DNA of 64,000 nt from Tridacna crocea (GCA_943736015.1 OX031070.1:24821673-24885672), one strand, 5' to 3'; positions 13,201 through 28,200 are shown, numbered from the stretch's first letter. Program-made: numbers and translations. Notes: generated by a model not told the origin, from the sequence alone.

Positions 13201-16200
13201 TTAGGCGTCAATTGATGAGAACACCATGTACAAATGTCACGGAGAGAGGTTAGATATATAAGCACTTGAAACCTATCTTGCTGTTGAGCTAGCTGTTACA
13301 CCGATGCGGTTTTGGTGTATTTATGTCTCTGATATTTAAGCAACGTGCATTATGTTAGTGCCTGGATGGGTGACCAGGTCGTTGCACGTTACACAAATAT
13401 GAAAGAAATTATTCGCTTAATCTCTTTTTTTTTTTTCAAAACATAATACAGGAGTTTGATTTTTTTTTTGCAAATACGACCAGGTCACCTCAATACCGAC
13501 AGGAAAAGGGAAGGTGGTTATTTCCGTTTTATAAACATCTTATCGGAGCTAGATGAACCGGTAAGTCACCCTCTTTAGTACTCATTTAGGATTTAAAATA
13601 AAAAAAATAAGTTTTTTAAAAAAAAAAAAAAGTTGTGTAATTTGACGCGGTGGGATCTTTTATTAAAGTATGATCGATTAACACTTTCCCAAACAAGCCC
13701 TTGTTTTTACATGTCTGCAGTACAAGTCTTTTGAAAACACTGTTGGAAAAGGAGAAATTGCTCATAACGAGCAATTTCTCCTTTTCCCCACAGTCTTTTC
13801 TACCCATTTGGAGAACTTTCTGCCATTTTCATCACATTTGAAATAGTCGTCTGCAAATCCTTTGAGTTTGGAAGAGTCGAAAATTTGTCGTTTGGGAAAG
13901 GATTAAAGTACATGTATCAGTATTATCCGAGTTGACATTTTGTAGTATTCACTGCAATGGTCTTTGGACTACATTATGATGCGGTCACAAATTGCTACCA
14001 CTTAAATTAGAATTTTATTTTTACAACATTTTGTCTTTGAGCAAAATTATTTTTTTTTTGCCAAGTAGATTCACAGGACTGCGCTGATAGAAAAAAGCCG
14101 ATTCGACATTATAGCCAGGCAGAAGCAATGGACCAGTTACCGAGGCACATGCTATTCAAAAAAGATACTTGGCAAACATCTGCAACAAAATTCTACAAAG
14201 ACTGTATGAACCAACTAATCTTAAAGATATTCATGATTTTATTGTTAAATATGTTTCAAAACTTGGAAGTAACTCATCTTCTGATCGGCTAAACCGAATG
14301 GATTAGCCAATGAGAAACTGTAATATGATTACAGTTTGGAATAGCTGATGCATGGGGGCTCAGCACTAGAGGACTGTTGATCTGATGTACAAGTTCAACG
14401 TTTTGCTGACAAAGAAGGTAGGATTGTGGACCACAATCCTACACTAGTTTAAATGAGAAAAAACAATGATTTACTGGCTTAACTTAACTCTTCACCACAC
14501 GAGAAAACTTTAGACTGGTCCAAATTGAAAGCATTTGCAGACGACAAAATAATGGTGACTGAAAAATTGAAATTTGTTCTGGGAAGGGTAGAAAACACTG
14601 TGGAAAAAGGAGAAAATGCTGGTTACCAGCATTTTCTCCTTTTCCCACAGTGTTTTCTGAAGGCTTCTTTCTCAGGGGCGTCAAAAGTAGGGATTGTGTA
14701 GTAATGGGTTAATAGGCCAGCAAGATTTCAAGCTAGTTTTTCTTTGATACTTCTTTTTCAGGGTGAATACTATGTGGACAAGAACACTGGCAATCTATAC
14801 ATGTATATCCCAACACATGACGGTGCTGTTAAGCCAAGTGATGTCATTTATGCTTCGATTCTAGACACCTGTATATCGTACGTACTATTGATACATTATT
14901 GTACGTTATGTGTTGCGAGTGCAGAAAAGCATTTTCTTTGACCAACGAAGAAGGGGAAAGAAGAAACTTGTGACAATTTGTTAGAAATCAAAGTTTCTTC
15001 CCTTACCTTGCAGAGCCATGGTCTTGTACTGGTAAAACTAAAGAAACACGTGAATGAGTGAGCCCTGGCAGCGATATGGTTGAAACAATGCTGAAAGCGG
15101 TGCTAAGTACTGCTAAAAATATTAAACCTGATATTTTCATTAGTAGCAAACATATCTAAACCTTTCCCAAACAAGCCCTGGTTTTTACGTGTCTGCAGTA
15201 AAAGTCTTTTGAAAACACCATGGGAAAAGGAGAAATTGCTCGTAACGAGCAATTTCTCCTTTTCCCACAGTGTTTTCTACCCTTTTTGAGAACTTTCTGC
15301 CATTTTCTCAAAATCTAAAATTGTCGTCTGCAAACTCTTTCAGTTTGGAAGAGACCGAAATTTGTCGTTTGGGAAAGGATTAATGAAACTTTGGGGTATA
15401 TTTTCTGGCACTTACTGTTTACCAAATGAGAAAAATGAATTCAGCTCCTGTCAAATTTAGAAAATCTTGGAGAATAAAGCTAAGAATGCTCTTAAAAGTG
15501 GTTGGTGAATACGGAGCTTGATCTACTTCTGTTTTTCTTATGACAAAGAATTAATAGTTTTACTTTATGCCGTTTTACAGAATTAACCCCCATGTACAGA
15601 ATGTGATCTTCTCTGGATTCATACTTGAGGCTTGTCGTCAAAAAGGAATATACACTCGAGACGTGAATAACATTCTAATACAGAATATGGAAGTCAGAAA
15701 TACAGGTATCTTGAAAATTCCTTATCCCTTTTAGCGCCATAGGCGATAACGGGGGCTTTTGCAAATGATGTAGATCTAGATCAGACATTCTGTCTGATTG
15801 TTTGGTAAAGCCTTTAAGCTATAAACTGTGTCTGATTTTTAGTGGTTTGTGGTTTTAGTTGTCGAAGGAGGTCACGTTCATATACTTGGCACTAAAGAGT
15901 TGAGGATTAATCGTTGATCATACTGTTATCATGGTTAAATGCTAAATGAATGAAGTGTATCACTGAACTCTTTACCAGACGACAAATTTATAGACTGGTC
16001 CAACTTGAAAGCATTTGCAGACGACAAAATAAACGTAACTGAAGAATCGAAATTTGATTTGGGAAGGGTAGAAAACATGGTGGGAAAAGGAGAAAATGCT
16101 GGTTACCACCATTTTCTCTTTTCCCACAATGTTTTCAAGAGGCTTCTATCTCTTTTTCCCACAATGTTTTCAAGAGGCTTCTAGCTCAGGGTCGTCAAAA

Positions 16201-19200
16201 GTCGTTATCATGTGGTAAAGGTTTAAAGAAAAAAGGTCGATAATTGGCTTTTGTGAAGAACTCCTGCTACAGAATGTTTTAGACAGTCCACCGAATTAAC
16301 CGTTTGCTGTTGAAAGAAGTTTCAGTAAATTCTTTCGCTGAAAGTTGAACTAACCCAGCTTCAGATGTCTTGCAATAGTTAGATGATGATACTCTAGAAC
16401 ATCGATTAGGGACTGTGTCAAACTTAAATCAGAATACGTTTTCTTTACCGTCTGATTGTCATGTTCGCTGTTCGCAGAGAGTACTTGAGCATAATTGGCA
16501 GTACAGTGGTGGAAGTCTCATCATCTCTATGGTAATGCTTTTCAGGTGACTTTGGCGTATACTTCAATTCACCCTCAACGGGCTGTACCGTTTCAAAAAG
16601 TGTGTTTCATGGTACTGATGGGGCTATATTTATGTCAGGTAGGTAAATGTTTCGAAATTTTCACTTTAAAGCAGAATCACTTCCTTTTTTTTTTCAGTAA
16701 TTGCTAAAACAAAATTTACATCTTTTATTTGATTGTATTGAATGACTAACACTTACAATATGTCAGATCCGCCAAGCTCTGTGAAAAAAGGTTTGATGGA
16801 TCAACAAAAAGTACATAGACCAAGGTCAGCTTATTTTGGCCTGCAACACGCCAAAAGAGGCATTCGGACGCTTGCGTAAATTGTCTTCTCGAATCAGCCT
16901 GGGCAGCCCGCGCAGGCTAATCCGAAACGAAACTTTCCATTCTAACGTGATGTTACGAGCTGGTACTATTTTGTCTGCTTTCCCCACTTCTTTGTAGGTC
17001 AGGGGAGGAAGGTTACAGGAGAAACGGGTCAGGGAATGGACTCCAGTGTAAAGTGTGATTAAAAGATAGGGAAAAAACTCAACAAAAAACAAATACTACA
17101 AATTTTCACTGTATGATAATGAGTAATTTAATTAACCCTGAAGTGCAAACTAAATCAGGGGACAATATAATTACATTTAAATACAAATTCCCTCAACAAT
17201 GACCAAATGATACAATACAGTGTCAGAAAAATCTAGATTCTAGTCCTAAATTGACAAAAAAGTCCTAAATTGACAAAATGTCCTAAATTTTCCCCCAGAA
17301 GATTTGCTAAGTAGAAAGTGACAGTGGTCCTTATCTCAACATGTTAAAAATCTCCACAATATCGAGAGAACAGTAAGATGTGTCATTATGAAAATTGTGA
17401 AGTTGTCAGGAATAGCCTTGAGCTTAAAAAAATATAAATAAACGAAGATAAATAAACCTAACTGAATTTAGAATTAAGTAAGGTCTAAAACGTCGCCATA
17501 AATGAAGCCTAACTTAAGTTTCAAAATGAAATTAAAAAAAAATAAAAATGATCAAGATTATCTGTAGCTGAACCTACGAGAATTCAAAACTGGAGTCCCA
17601 GAATCTGACGGAACAGCGCCTTTTATACTACGGGTTCCAACAACTTTCTTGGTTGGTTTTCCAACAGAAAGAATCTGTAGGAAAAAATTCCAACGAAAAA
17701 GGTTGTTGGAAAATTCATACGCCCGATACCACTTGCACCCGTAAATGCAAAGAATACTGGTAATATGCCGGGATTGATACAAGTTTAGACAATAATGCAC
17801 GTAGGGATAAATAATACATCTTATTTTGTACCTAAAAGGGTAAAATTAAACTTTGTTTGTCGTTTTTCGGTTGTTTAAAATCCGCGCTATATGACGAGCA
17901 GGATCAAGGTCGATGAGTTACCTGTGACGTCATCGATCTTATCCCATCATTCATCGGGAAAATGACAACAAAAATGGAGGATGCTAAAACGTAGCGTGGG
18001 TATTAGACACCGAAAACCGACAGTTACGTGAATACTAATTAAAATCGACGGACAAATACAACTCAAGGTTAGTCTTAAATTAATGTTTGTTTGATTCCTG
18101 TGCTGAAATAGGCTTGACACAAAGTTTAATGGTTTAAAACGCGATAGGAAATGGCTGAAATCGAGTCACATGTTCACTTTAGATAAACTGGTTTACGAGT
18201 TCCTACGTCCGTCACTCAAATATTTACACATCATACAAAACAAGCGTCAAAGAGAATCTACATGTTGAACGTTGAATATATGGAACTGAAAGATTAATAG
18301 GCCTATTTTCGCTAGTGTTCAAATAGTTACAACAGCCATTACTGGAACGTTACAGTGATTTTCTGTTTTGCTCAACTCTACTGTAGAACAAAATCTAATG
18401 TAGTCGGAAAGTGGCGTCTCGGATTAGCCTGCGCTGTCCGCGCAGGCTGATCCAAGACGACGCTTTACGCAAATGTCCGAATGTCCCTTTTCATGTGTTG
18501 CAGGGCAAATTTTACTCTGCGCAGGCTAATCGTAGTCGAAGCTTTTTGTTATTTGTGATTTTCTGCATGTCAAAATGGAATTCATGGATTCTTAACTATA
18601 TAATGACTTCCTTAGTGTAATGCATTTTGCCAGAAACATAGCACTTGTCCTTTGATTCCTTTGACATTTTTTCGTATATCGTTACCACAACTATCACAGA
18701 GTTTCGGGTTTCTGTCAATGTACATGTTCACATATGGGACTTTTTTATTTATGAATTATCAGAAGCAATTTCAATTCTTTATACTGAAACCAATAGCTTC
18801 TATGACATATTAAAATCGAATATTAACTAGAAGTCCAACTTTTAAAAGAAATGTCAAAAAAATTGATTATCTGCTTTTGCCTACAAGCATCATCTTTGTG
18901 CTAGGTGATCGACAGAAAAAAGAAGCATATCAAAGAGACAAAGGATGTCCCATCGTATGCAACAGTTCCTGGTCTTATGCTTGCTACGACCCCACTGTAC
19001 AGGTTAAGTCATTACCACACAATCCCGACTTTTAACGGCCCGGAGAAAGAAAGTCTTCTAAAAACATTGTGGAAAAAGGAGAAAATGCTTATAACCAGCA
19101 TTTTCTCCTTTTCCCACAACGTTTTCTACAGTGTCCAAATCAAATTTCAGTTTTTGATTCACTTTTATTTTGTCGTCTACAAATGCTTTCAATTTAGACT

Positions 19201-22200
19201 TGGTCAAAGATTTTGTCGTTTGGTAAAGAGTTAAAAGGTATGACCAAAGTTTTGCCTTCTCAGTTTAGAGTCACAGATTGTATATTTGCTTCCACAATCT
19301 GATAATTGTTGGATCGAGTTCCCGTCTGTTTTATACCATTTCCTTAAGAAAACTCGGTCATATCTGAGTAATACCTCATTGGACGGTGAATACAAGCCCT
19401 AATTCATTTTAACACATAGGCTACCATGTAAATTTTGTAAAGTTTGTCGCATTTTTAAATCAATGAAAGACTAATTATTCTGGGAGATAAAATACTGACT
19501 TATATTGTAGGAGGGAACCGTACAATATTAGAAGCTGGTGGAAATACAGTAGAAGACTGTAAGTTCTATCAATTCTCGAGGGAAGGGGCGTTTGGCAAAC
19601 CTGCGGTCATCCTATATGGCGTTGGGAATCTTGTACGCTATAATGAAATAGCTTATTCTCAGGCTACAGCTATACAATTCTACGTATGTTTTTCTTTTAA
19701 TTAATGATAGGTATGATTTTAGACTTATCTATTGTCCGAATTTCGCCAAGAATTGGTGACTAGATGGCTATATTTCAATGATGAAGTACAGTAATCCAAG
19801 TTAACGAACATTTATTCTGTTTATGTCTGTTCCGGATTTTTACAAACATTTTTTTATTCAAGACCTTGTTATACAACACTTTCTATGCAGTCTGCTAGGG
19901 ATGCTCTTCTGTCAGTTAACCCTTTACTCCATAGATACTCGTTGTTTCTATGCATTTCTTGTAGGAGCCTTTGGAAAACATTGTGACAAAAGGTGAAATT
20001 GCTCGTCACGAGCAATTTCACCTTTTGTCACAATGTTTTCTATGCCATCAAAAGGTGTCCTATACACATAAAAAAGGGCTTCATCCTTGCTGTTATTTAG
20101 GGTCAGTTAGAGATACCACAGAAATGCCCTATGGGGTAAAGGGTTAAAGCAACCCAGTGTTTGAAATAAAAATGCTTACATACGTGTATAAATTCTGAAA
20201 TATAGATGGATCTGTTTATGCTTTAATACATGCGGATGTTTTTTTCTCTAATCAGGGCAACGATCACATCATTGAGTACAACCATATACATCACATGTGC
20301 CAGAACGTTTCCAACTGTGCAGCCATACTATCTACCCAAGATTTGACCTTTGTAAGCCGTGTTCTGTATCCAGTTCCCATAACATTTATTGTTTTCAGTT
20401 GTAAGCGTCGTTTCAGTTAGAAACCCTTAGGAAAGTCGTGGTTTCTTCTGTAAGAGACTGGCGAAAACTCAAATTGATTAGGTAAAAAATCAAACTTTTT
20501 ATGCGAGATTAAATATGATTACCTATTGACCTATATCGGGGAGGCATATTGAAGATTCTAGATATTAGTAAGGTGTTATTTGATTTTAATTTCATTTTCT
20601 TTCTGTTTACATTTGTATTAACTCATTACCAAACGACAACGCTTTAGGCTTGTTCAAATCGAAAGCATTTGCAGACGACAAAACAAAAGTGACTGAAAAT
20701 TTTAAATTTGTTTTGTAAAGGGTAGAAAACATCGTGGGAAAAGGAGAAAATGCCAGCAATTTCTCCTTTTCCCACAATGTTTTCTAAAGGCTTCTCTCTT
20801 AGGGTCGTCAAAAGTAGGAATTGAGTGGTAATTGGTTAATCATTTCAATGAAATCGCTGTTTGACTCCAGTATGTTATGTTGGTAGATTCCCCCCTTTTT
20901 CAGAGAAGAAATTTTATTCATTTTTATTTTGGGTTCAATTAAACCCTTCATCTATGACAAAGCTGACATTAGTATATAAGTCATGCAGAGATGAATGCAT
21001 CTGCAAAATGTATCGACGTACACTGACGTGGTTTAACTCTTTACCAAATGACAAATTTACAGATTGGTCCAAATTGAAAGCATTTGCAGACAACAAAATA
21101 AATGTGACTGAAAAATTGATATTTTGTCTCGGAATGGTAGAAAACATTGTGGGAAAAGGAGAAAATGCTGGTTACCAGCAATTTCTTCTTTTCCCAGAAT
21201 GTTTTCAAAGGTCTTTTTTTCTAAGGGTCGTTAAAAGTCGGGATTGTGTGGTAAAGAGTTAAAACTTTTTAGCATTTGTAAATTTTGTGCGTTTCAAGGG
21301 AACGTATAACCTTGATTGTACTTCATGGTTTAGTCGGTTTTAGGACGAACACGATTTATATTATGCAACTGCTAGCTTAGTATAATGCACTAAGAATAAA
21401 CATTTAACCTGCTATACTTAAAATAGCAGAGTTCTAATTCTTGTGTTACAGCTTTGGTTTATTATTACAGAGAGGGAATAAAATCCGCTATAACATCATA
21501 CATGATACCCAAGAGTTCTACCCGGGATCAGACGTCAAGGCTATCACATTGGATAGCATGTTCTCATCTGCAGAAATAACGAATAACGTATTCTATAATG
21601 TAAGTGCATAATATCTACTGGTATTAACATAATAGTTATGGTGGCATGAAAATATTGTGGCTAGTGAAGATGTCAATTTGGAAGATCATTTCACCTACTT
21701 TAGTTCTTTGTTTTGGAAATATATTGTTCTGATAGATTAATTCTTTCACTTTCAAGGAAAGTCATCTCTTCTCAGAGGTCTAAATGTATTTTTCCATCGA
21801 ACACAAGTTCCACTGAACACAAATTTGGTCCACGTTGAGCAGACATTTGGCAGTGAAAAAGTTGAATAGGATGGGCTAGCTTGTCATTAAAAATGTTTTC
21901 CATTGATAAAGGTAGCCACTCGGTACTTCAGTCTTCACATTAAAAGCCATGGAATTAACCATTGAAAACATATTGGTCATCTGTGAAATGATGGTTTAAA
22001 GCACTTTCAAAAAGTATCGAACAATGTCAGCCTTCGCAATCTGCGCAGGCTTACATGAGTCGAAACATTCTGATGTGAGTACATTTTCTGAACTTCAAAC
22101 GGCCTTATGATTTAGACGCTTTTTAAAAAAATTAGATCCATACTATGCGGTCTTTTGGTTTCTTTATACCTTGGGATGACGAAATAAATCCTCTTTCCAA

Positions 22201-25200
22201 GAGTGATGGTGTATCTGCACAGTGCATTAGATACATACTTTTTCGTGATATAGTCTAACCCTTCCACAAATGACAAATTTTAGACTGTTCCGAACTCAAA
22301 GTGTTTGCAGATGACAATTTTAAATTTGATGAGAATGGCAGAAAGTTTTCAGATAGGCTAGAAAACACTGTGGAAAAAAGGAGTAATTGCTCGTTACGAG
22401 CAATTTCTCCTTTTCCCACAGTGTTTTCTAAAGACTTGTACTGCAGACACGTAAAAACCAGAGCTTGTTTGGGAAAGAGTTAAAGAAACTAAAAGGTGAA
22501 TAAGTAATGACTTTTTTTACTTAACCTTTTTGACTAGAAATATCGTGGTGACGCAAAAAGAACTTTTTTGGAGGGTAATTCTGACGAATTGCGGGCTGAA
22601 TAACGTTAAATGTGTACTTTCTTAAATACACTATCAGTCAGTTAACACTGGTATATAAAAAGAAAATTACATGTGATATTCGTGAAAAAAAAAACCTACG
22701 ATAGTTTCGGGAGAATGTTAAATGTCCTTTAGTTCTTTTTCAGAATCAAATACATGTACAAATTGGAGGGGGTCGGGACAATGTTGTCAGTAACAACGTC
22801 ATGTATAACGCTGCATTATACAGCATACAAGTGGACGGTAGAGGAGTCCACATAAACCGTAATTTAAATAAAACATTACAAGGCAAATTACACGTAAGCA
22901 CCTCTTTTTTTTTTTGTTTTTACCAGGCTTTGATATTCTTGTGTATGAATGCATATGGACGTTTGAGATACAAAAATAAGTAGCCTACCTATGCCAACAA
23001 GATTTCTAATAACTCAACTGATCTGAGACGAACTTTTACGTACGTTGTTTTTATGAAAAATAGATTTTTTTCATAATATATCTTAGAGAATGCAAATATA
23101 TTTATTACGTTTAGGCATGAAACCAATAAATTATTAGTGTCTTTTGAGACTGACGCTAAAGGAATTAAACGGATTCACTATGAAGAAATAGGCACTTGTA
23201 TTAATGAAATGATATTGACTGTTAAGAGGTGGGTGAACTTTAATTTCCCGTCGGTTGATGTTTGACCTACCTGATTTCCAAAACAGCTCTTTTTTTTTTT
23301 AACCAAACAATACTATGCTATTTTTCCCATAAAGAAGATTGACTTAGAAAACAAGCTGGAGAAGAGAAAAAAGCTGGTAAACATATTGTGAATTCTATCC
23401 ATGGAAAGACAAAGAACCGTCATTGAGCCACGTATTGATTTTTGTATGCAGATACAACAGTCTCTTAGTATGGTAAGGAGCTGACTTACAAAAAGTATTT
23501 GAGCGACGCTTTGGCAAAGTACAGTAACAAAACAAAAGGTTTCGACTCGTGTCAGCCTGCCCAGACTCTACAGGCTGACCCTAGTTGATACTTTTCGAAG
23601 ATTCATTAAATTCCCTGTCGATAGTTTATGGTTTGTTTAAGGGTATTTTCTCCAAACTTTAATTTCAGCGGGTACCTTACACCGGCAGTCTTTGGTCTGC
23701 GCGATACCCAGAGTTGGCGAGAATTCTCTCCGAGAATGAAACTTTCCCAAGAGGTACAAGTCGGTGATAATTGATACTATGATATCGTGCTTATTTTTCA
23801 TTCGACCGTTAAAAAGAATTCTTGGAATAGTTCCTTTGTATGATAGCCTCTATTCAAAAAAGAAGTATATGTTACACAGCATTGAATTTGTATATTAAAT
23901 TTTCATTTACTTGAGTTTCAGAATTACAGATTTATCAAATCAGCCTGAAGAAATGAACCGAAAACAAGGATATGTTATGCACCGTTATGTTAGGGCCCTG
24001 TCTTCAGAAGCTTGGAAATATGGTGTTAGGTTGAAGACATAATTATGCTTCATGTTATTTCTAAAAAACAAAATCATAAACTTTTACGTTTGACGCAAAC
24101 TTCACCATACATATCATGACGATACAAGGATAAAGCTAAAAACAACAGAGAATCTATCAATGACTGATATTTTGCTCAACACCTTCCAATTATTTTACAT
24201 AATAGACTGTATTCCAAATCACATTTTTTCTTAGTTTCAGGGTTGATTTATTTTGTTAATTTTTTTCATCAGTTAAAATCAATGAATCCCTGTAAGGATG
24301 ATGTCTGTAAGGACATGTGGAGAAAAATACAATATAGTTCAAAAATACATCAGACGTTAACAAGGTCATCCTCTCATGTATATCTACAAATTATGAATGC
24401 CCACGAGTAGGTCACTTGTTTCAGAATAAGGATTGTAAGTGTGCTTAATTTTGAAGGACTAATGAGAAAAGACGTTCATATACGGTTCTGTGCAAAGTCT
24501 AAAATCAAGATAATCTGTTTTGGGTCTATCGTCAATCAAGCTATGATGGTTCTTTAAACTCAAGGATTATATTTTTAAAAACTTTATGTTGTGTTTGATT
24601 GTAAGTGTGGTTTTAGGTCTTCATTGAGACAAAAAGAAGTACTATTTCGTTTTTCTTATAGGAAATCAGATTCACAAAAACATCGTCTATAAAGTAGGAC
24701 AGAAAGAGGATATCCATGGCCTTGCTTCCTACATCAAGGACCCGATTTATTATAACATCACTGATACTGGATATGTGAGTTATTTTTTGTCAGTCCTGAT
24801 TTACTTTGAGATTTTTCGGGATTTAGGTCCACAGGAAGCAATTTTCATTTTTTGTGTGTGTGTGTAAAATTTCACCAAAAGGTCGTATTAATGAGTTATA
24901 TTGGAGGTATATTTAGATGAGTTGTCTTTATTACTTTTGTAAACGTCAATGTCTATCATAGGTTGTTTTTAGAAAGTCAAATATCGTGATGTTCATCATA
25001 TCATCGAACTTTTTCAATATCTAGATTATTCCGTTGCAAAGCTTGAAATGGTTTCGTTATTTATGTTTTTACCATATCATTCTTGCATGTTTTGTTATTG
25101 TAAATGCCTTTTTTACAAGTATATAGACTGTATCTAATGCGGTTTCAGTTTACATGGCTATAGAAATTAGTGAAAAGACCTATACTGGTTAAACAAATTT

Positions 25201-28200
25201 GTTGCATGTGTAATAAAATTTAGTAAAATTTAGTCTCTGTAATACCGTCTTTATAGTCCTATGGAATTGGTGACCATTTTGACGTCAAAGCTGGGGATTT
25301 AAGATTACGGTGTCACGCTGCTACATGGGCCAATCATGTCAATTTTCAACAAGTGGTATCACCCAATGAAGTTGGTCCTAGGTATGACATTGGACCACCA
25401 TTTCAAAAGACAGGTGCACATTTTTTTTTCATACGAATTAACTTGTTAAAGTTTAAATACCTGCTACGTTGTTTGACGTAGCTTCTATTTCTTCCAAAAC
25501 AAACGTAAAGAATCTTTCAGGTGAAATTCTGCTTACTTAATCGTTACATGCATAGTATTCAGAAATAGCGCATGTCGCCAAAGGGCATAATTCAGTAGCC
25601 GCACACTATACGAAAGTCTTGTTTTCTCAAACATTGTCGCTCTTTAAAAGGTATAAGATTGAAATGTATTGCATTTTCAACTCTATGAATCATTATTTGT
25701 CACAGAAGATGAATTTTGTGTCGTTGTATGTAAAAATATCTTTATGTTACTAATTGCCACGTTTGTAGATAACGATTTGGTTGCACAGAAAACGGAATTT
25801 GGACTGTAATATTTTATCAAACACCGCCTGAAACGGCTTCTAAAGTAAAGTGTCTAATTTTCAGAAGCAATTGACAACTAACCAAATAGACTGTATATTT
25901 CTCGTTTTAGTACGTCTGTTTTCTAAGAAATGTCGAAGTATTGTCATAGCCCTAAGTTTTTTTTTCTTTTTTGTCGTCTTCGTCATCCTACAAAAACTTA
26001 TTACTTCAAACTCTGGCAAGTTGTTAACTATCAAAGGGAAAACCAATACGACAAGGTCAGAGAAGCAGAAGTATTTTTGAAATAGGTATGCTTCTTTCGT
26101 GATTAAGAATTTTTACTGAAAAATGAAGCCACTGCAGACGAGTATCAGCGCTCACAGGCACTGCTGTTGTTTTAGCCAAGTTGCTTTTGTTACTCTATAG
26201 TTCGTCACACAGTTCATCTGACTGGTTCCGCCAGTATCTGTCCCACAGTGGACCCAGCTAAAGCTTCGCCAATGCCTGCATATCTCCCTGACGGGTCCGG
26301 CCAAACACCATTATCAAAAGTATACGACGAAGGTATGGTATGTTTTACCCGAATATTGCGATACAATTTCTTTATCTTCGGGATTTTTTGTACATTTTTT
26401 AGCTCACCTGAGCACAAAGTGCTCATGGTGACATTTTGTGATCGCCCAATGTCCGTCGTCCGTCGTCCGTCGTCCACAATTTCTTTCAACATCCTTTTCT
26501 CCTAAACCACTGGGCCAATCTTGATGAAACTTGGCAGGGATGTTCCTTGGGTGAAGCTCTACCAAAGTTGTTCAAGAGATTGAATTCCAGGCATAACTGT
26601 GGTTGCCATAAAAGGAAAAAAAAAGCAAAATCTTTGAAAATCTTCTTCTCTGAAACTAGAAGGTGCAGAGCTTTGATATTTGGTATGTAGCATCTCCTAG
26701 TGGACTTCTACCAAGATTGTTCATATGATGCCCCTGGGTCAAAACTGGCCCCACGCCGGGGGTCACAAGTTTGAAACATAGGAACAAAGAAGGAAAACTT
26801 TAAAAAACTTCTACTCTGAAAGTAGAAGGTGCAGAGCTTTGATATTTGGTATGTAGCATCTCCTAGTGGACCTCTACCAAGATTGTTCAAATGATGCCCC
26901 TGCGGTCAAAACTGACCCCGCCCCGGGGGTCACCAGTTTGAAACATAGGAACAAAGAAGGAAAACTTTAAAATTCTTCTTCTCTGAAGCTAGAAGATGAA
27001 GAGCTTTGATATTTGGTATGTAGCATCTCTTAGTGGACCTCTACCAAGATTGTTCATATGATGCCCCTGGGGTTATAACTGGCCCCGCCCCGGGGGTCAC
27101 ATGTTTTAAACATAGGAACAAAGAAGGAAAACTTTTAAAATTCTTCTTCTCTGAAGCTAGGAGGTGCAGAGCTTTGATATTTAGTATGTAGCATCTCCTA
27201 GTGGACCTCTACCAAGATTGTTCATATGATGCCCCTGGGGTCATAACTGGTCCCGCCGAGGGGGTGACAAGTTTGAAACATAGGAACAAAGAATGAAAAC
27301 TTTAAAAATCTTCTTCTCTGAAACTAGAAGGTGCAGAGCTTTGAAATTTGGTATGTAGCATCTCCTAGTGGACCTCTACCAAGACTGCTCATATAATGCC
27401 CCTGGGTCCAAACTGGCTCTGCCCCAAGGGTCACAAGTTTGAAACATAGGAACAAAGAAGGAAAACTTTAAAAATCTTCTACTCTGAAACTATATGGTGC
27501 AGAGCGTTGATATTTGGTATGTAGCATCTCCTAGTGGACCTCTACAAAGATTGTTCATATGATGCCCCTGGGGTCAAAACTGACCCCGCCCCGGGGGTCA
27601 CCAGTTTGAAACAGGAACAAAGAAGGAAAACTTCAAAATTCTTCTTCTCTGAAGCTAGAAGGTGAAGAGCTTTGATATTTGATATGTAGCATCTCTTAGT
27701 GGACCTCTACCAAGATTGTTCATATGATGCCCCTGGGGTTATAACTGGCGCCGCCCTGGGGGTCACAAGTTTGAAACATAGGAGCAAAGAAGGAAAACTT
27801 TAAAATTCTTCTTCTCTGAAGCTAGGAGGTGCAGAGCTTTGATATTTGGTATGTAGCATCTCTTAGTGGACTTCTACCAAGATTGTTCATATGATGCCCC
27901 TGGGGTCATAATTGGCCCCGCCCCGGGGGTCACAAGTTCGAAACATAGAACAAAGAAGGAAAACTTTAAAATTCTTCTTCTCTGAAGCTAGGAGGTGCAG
28001 AGCTTTGATATTTAGTATGTAGCATCTCCTAGTGGACCTCTACCAAGATTGTTCATATGATGCCCCTGGGGTCATAACTGGTCCCGCCCAGGGGGTGACA
28101 AGTTTGAAACATAGGAACAAAGAATGAAAACTTTAAAAATCTTCTTCTCTGAAGCTAGGAGGTGCAGAGCTTTGATATTTGGTATGTAGCATCTCTTAGT

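Noticed and set aside
13331-13395. 5S rRNA gene
   Set aside because: Only about the inner half is similar; the 5' third is missing.
20861-21262. 133-residue open frame on the + strand
   Set aside because: Its second half is a translated foldback MITE (21033-21262).
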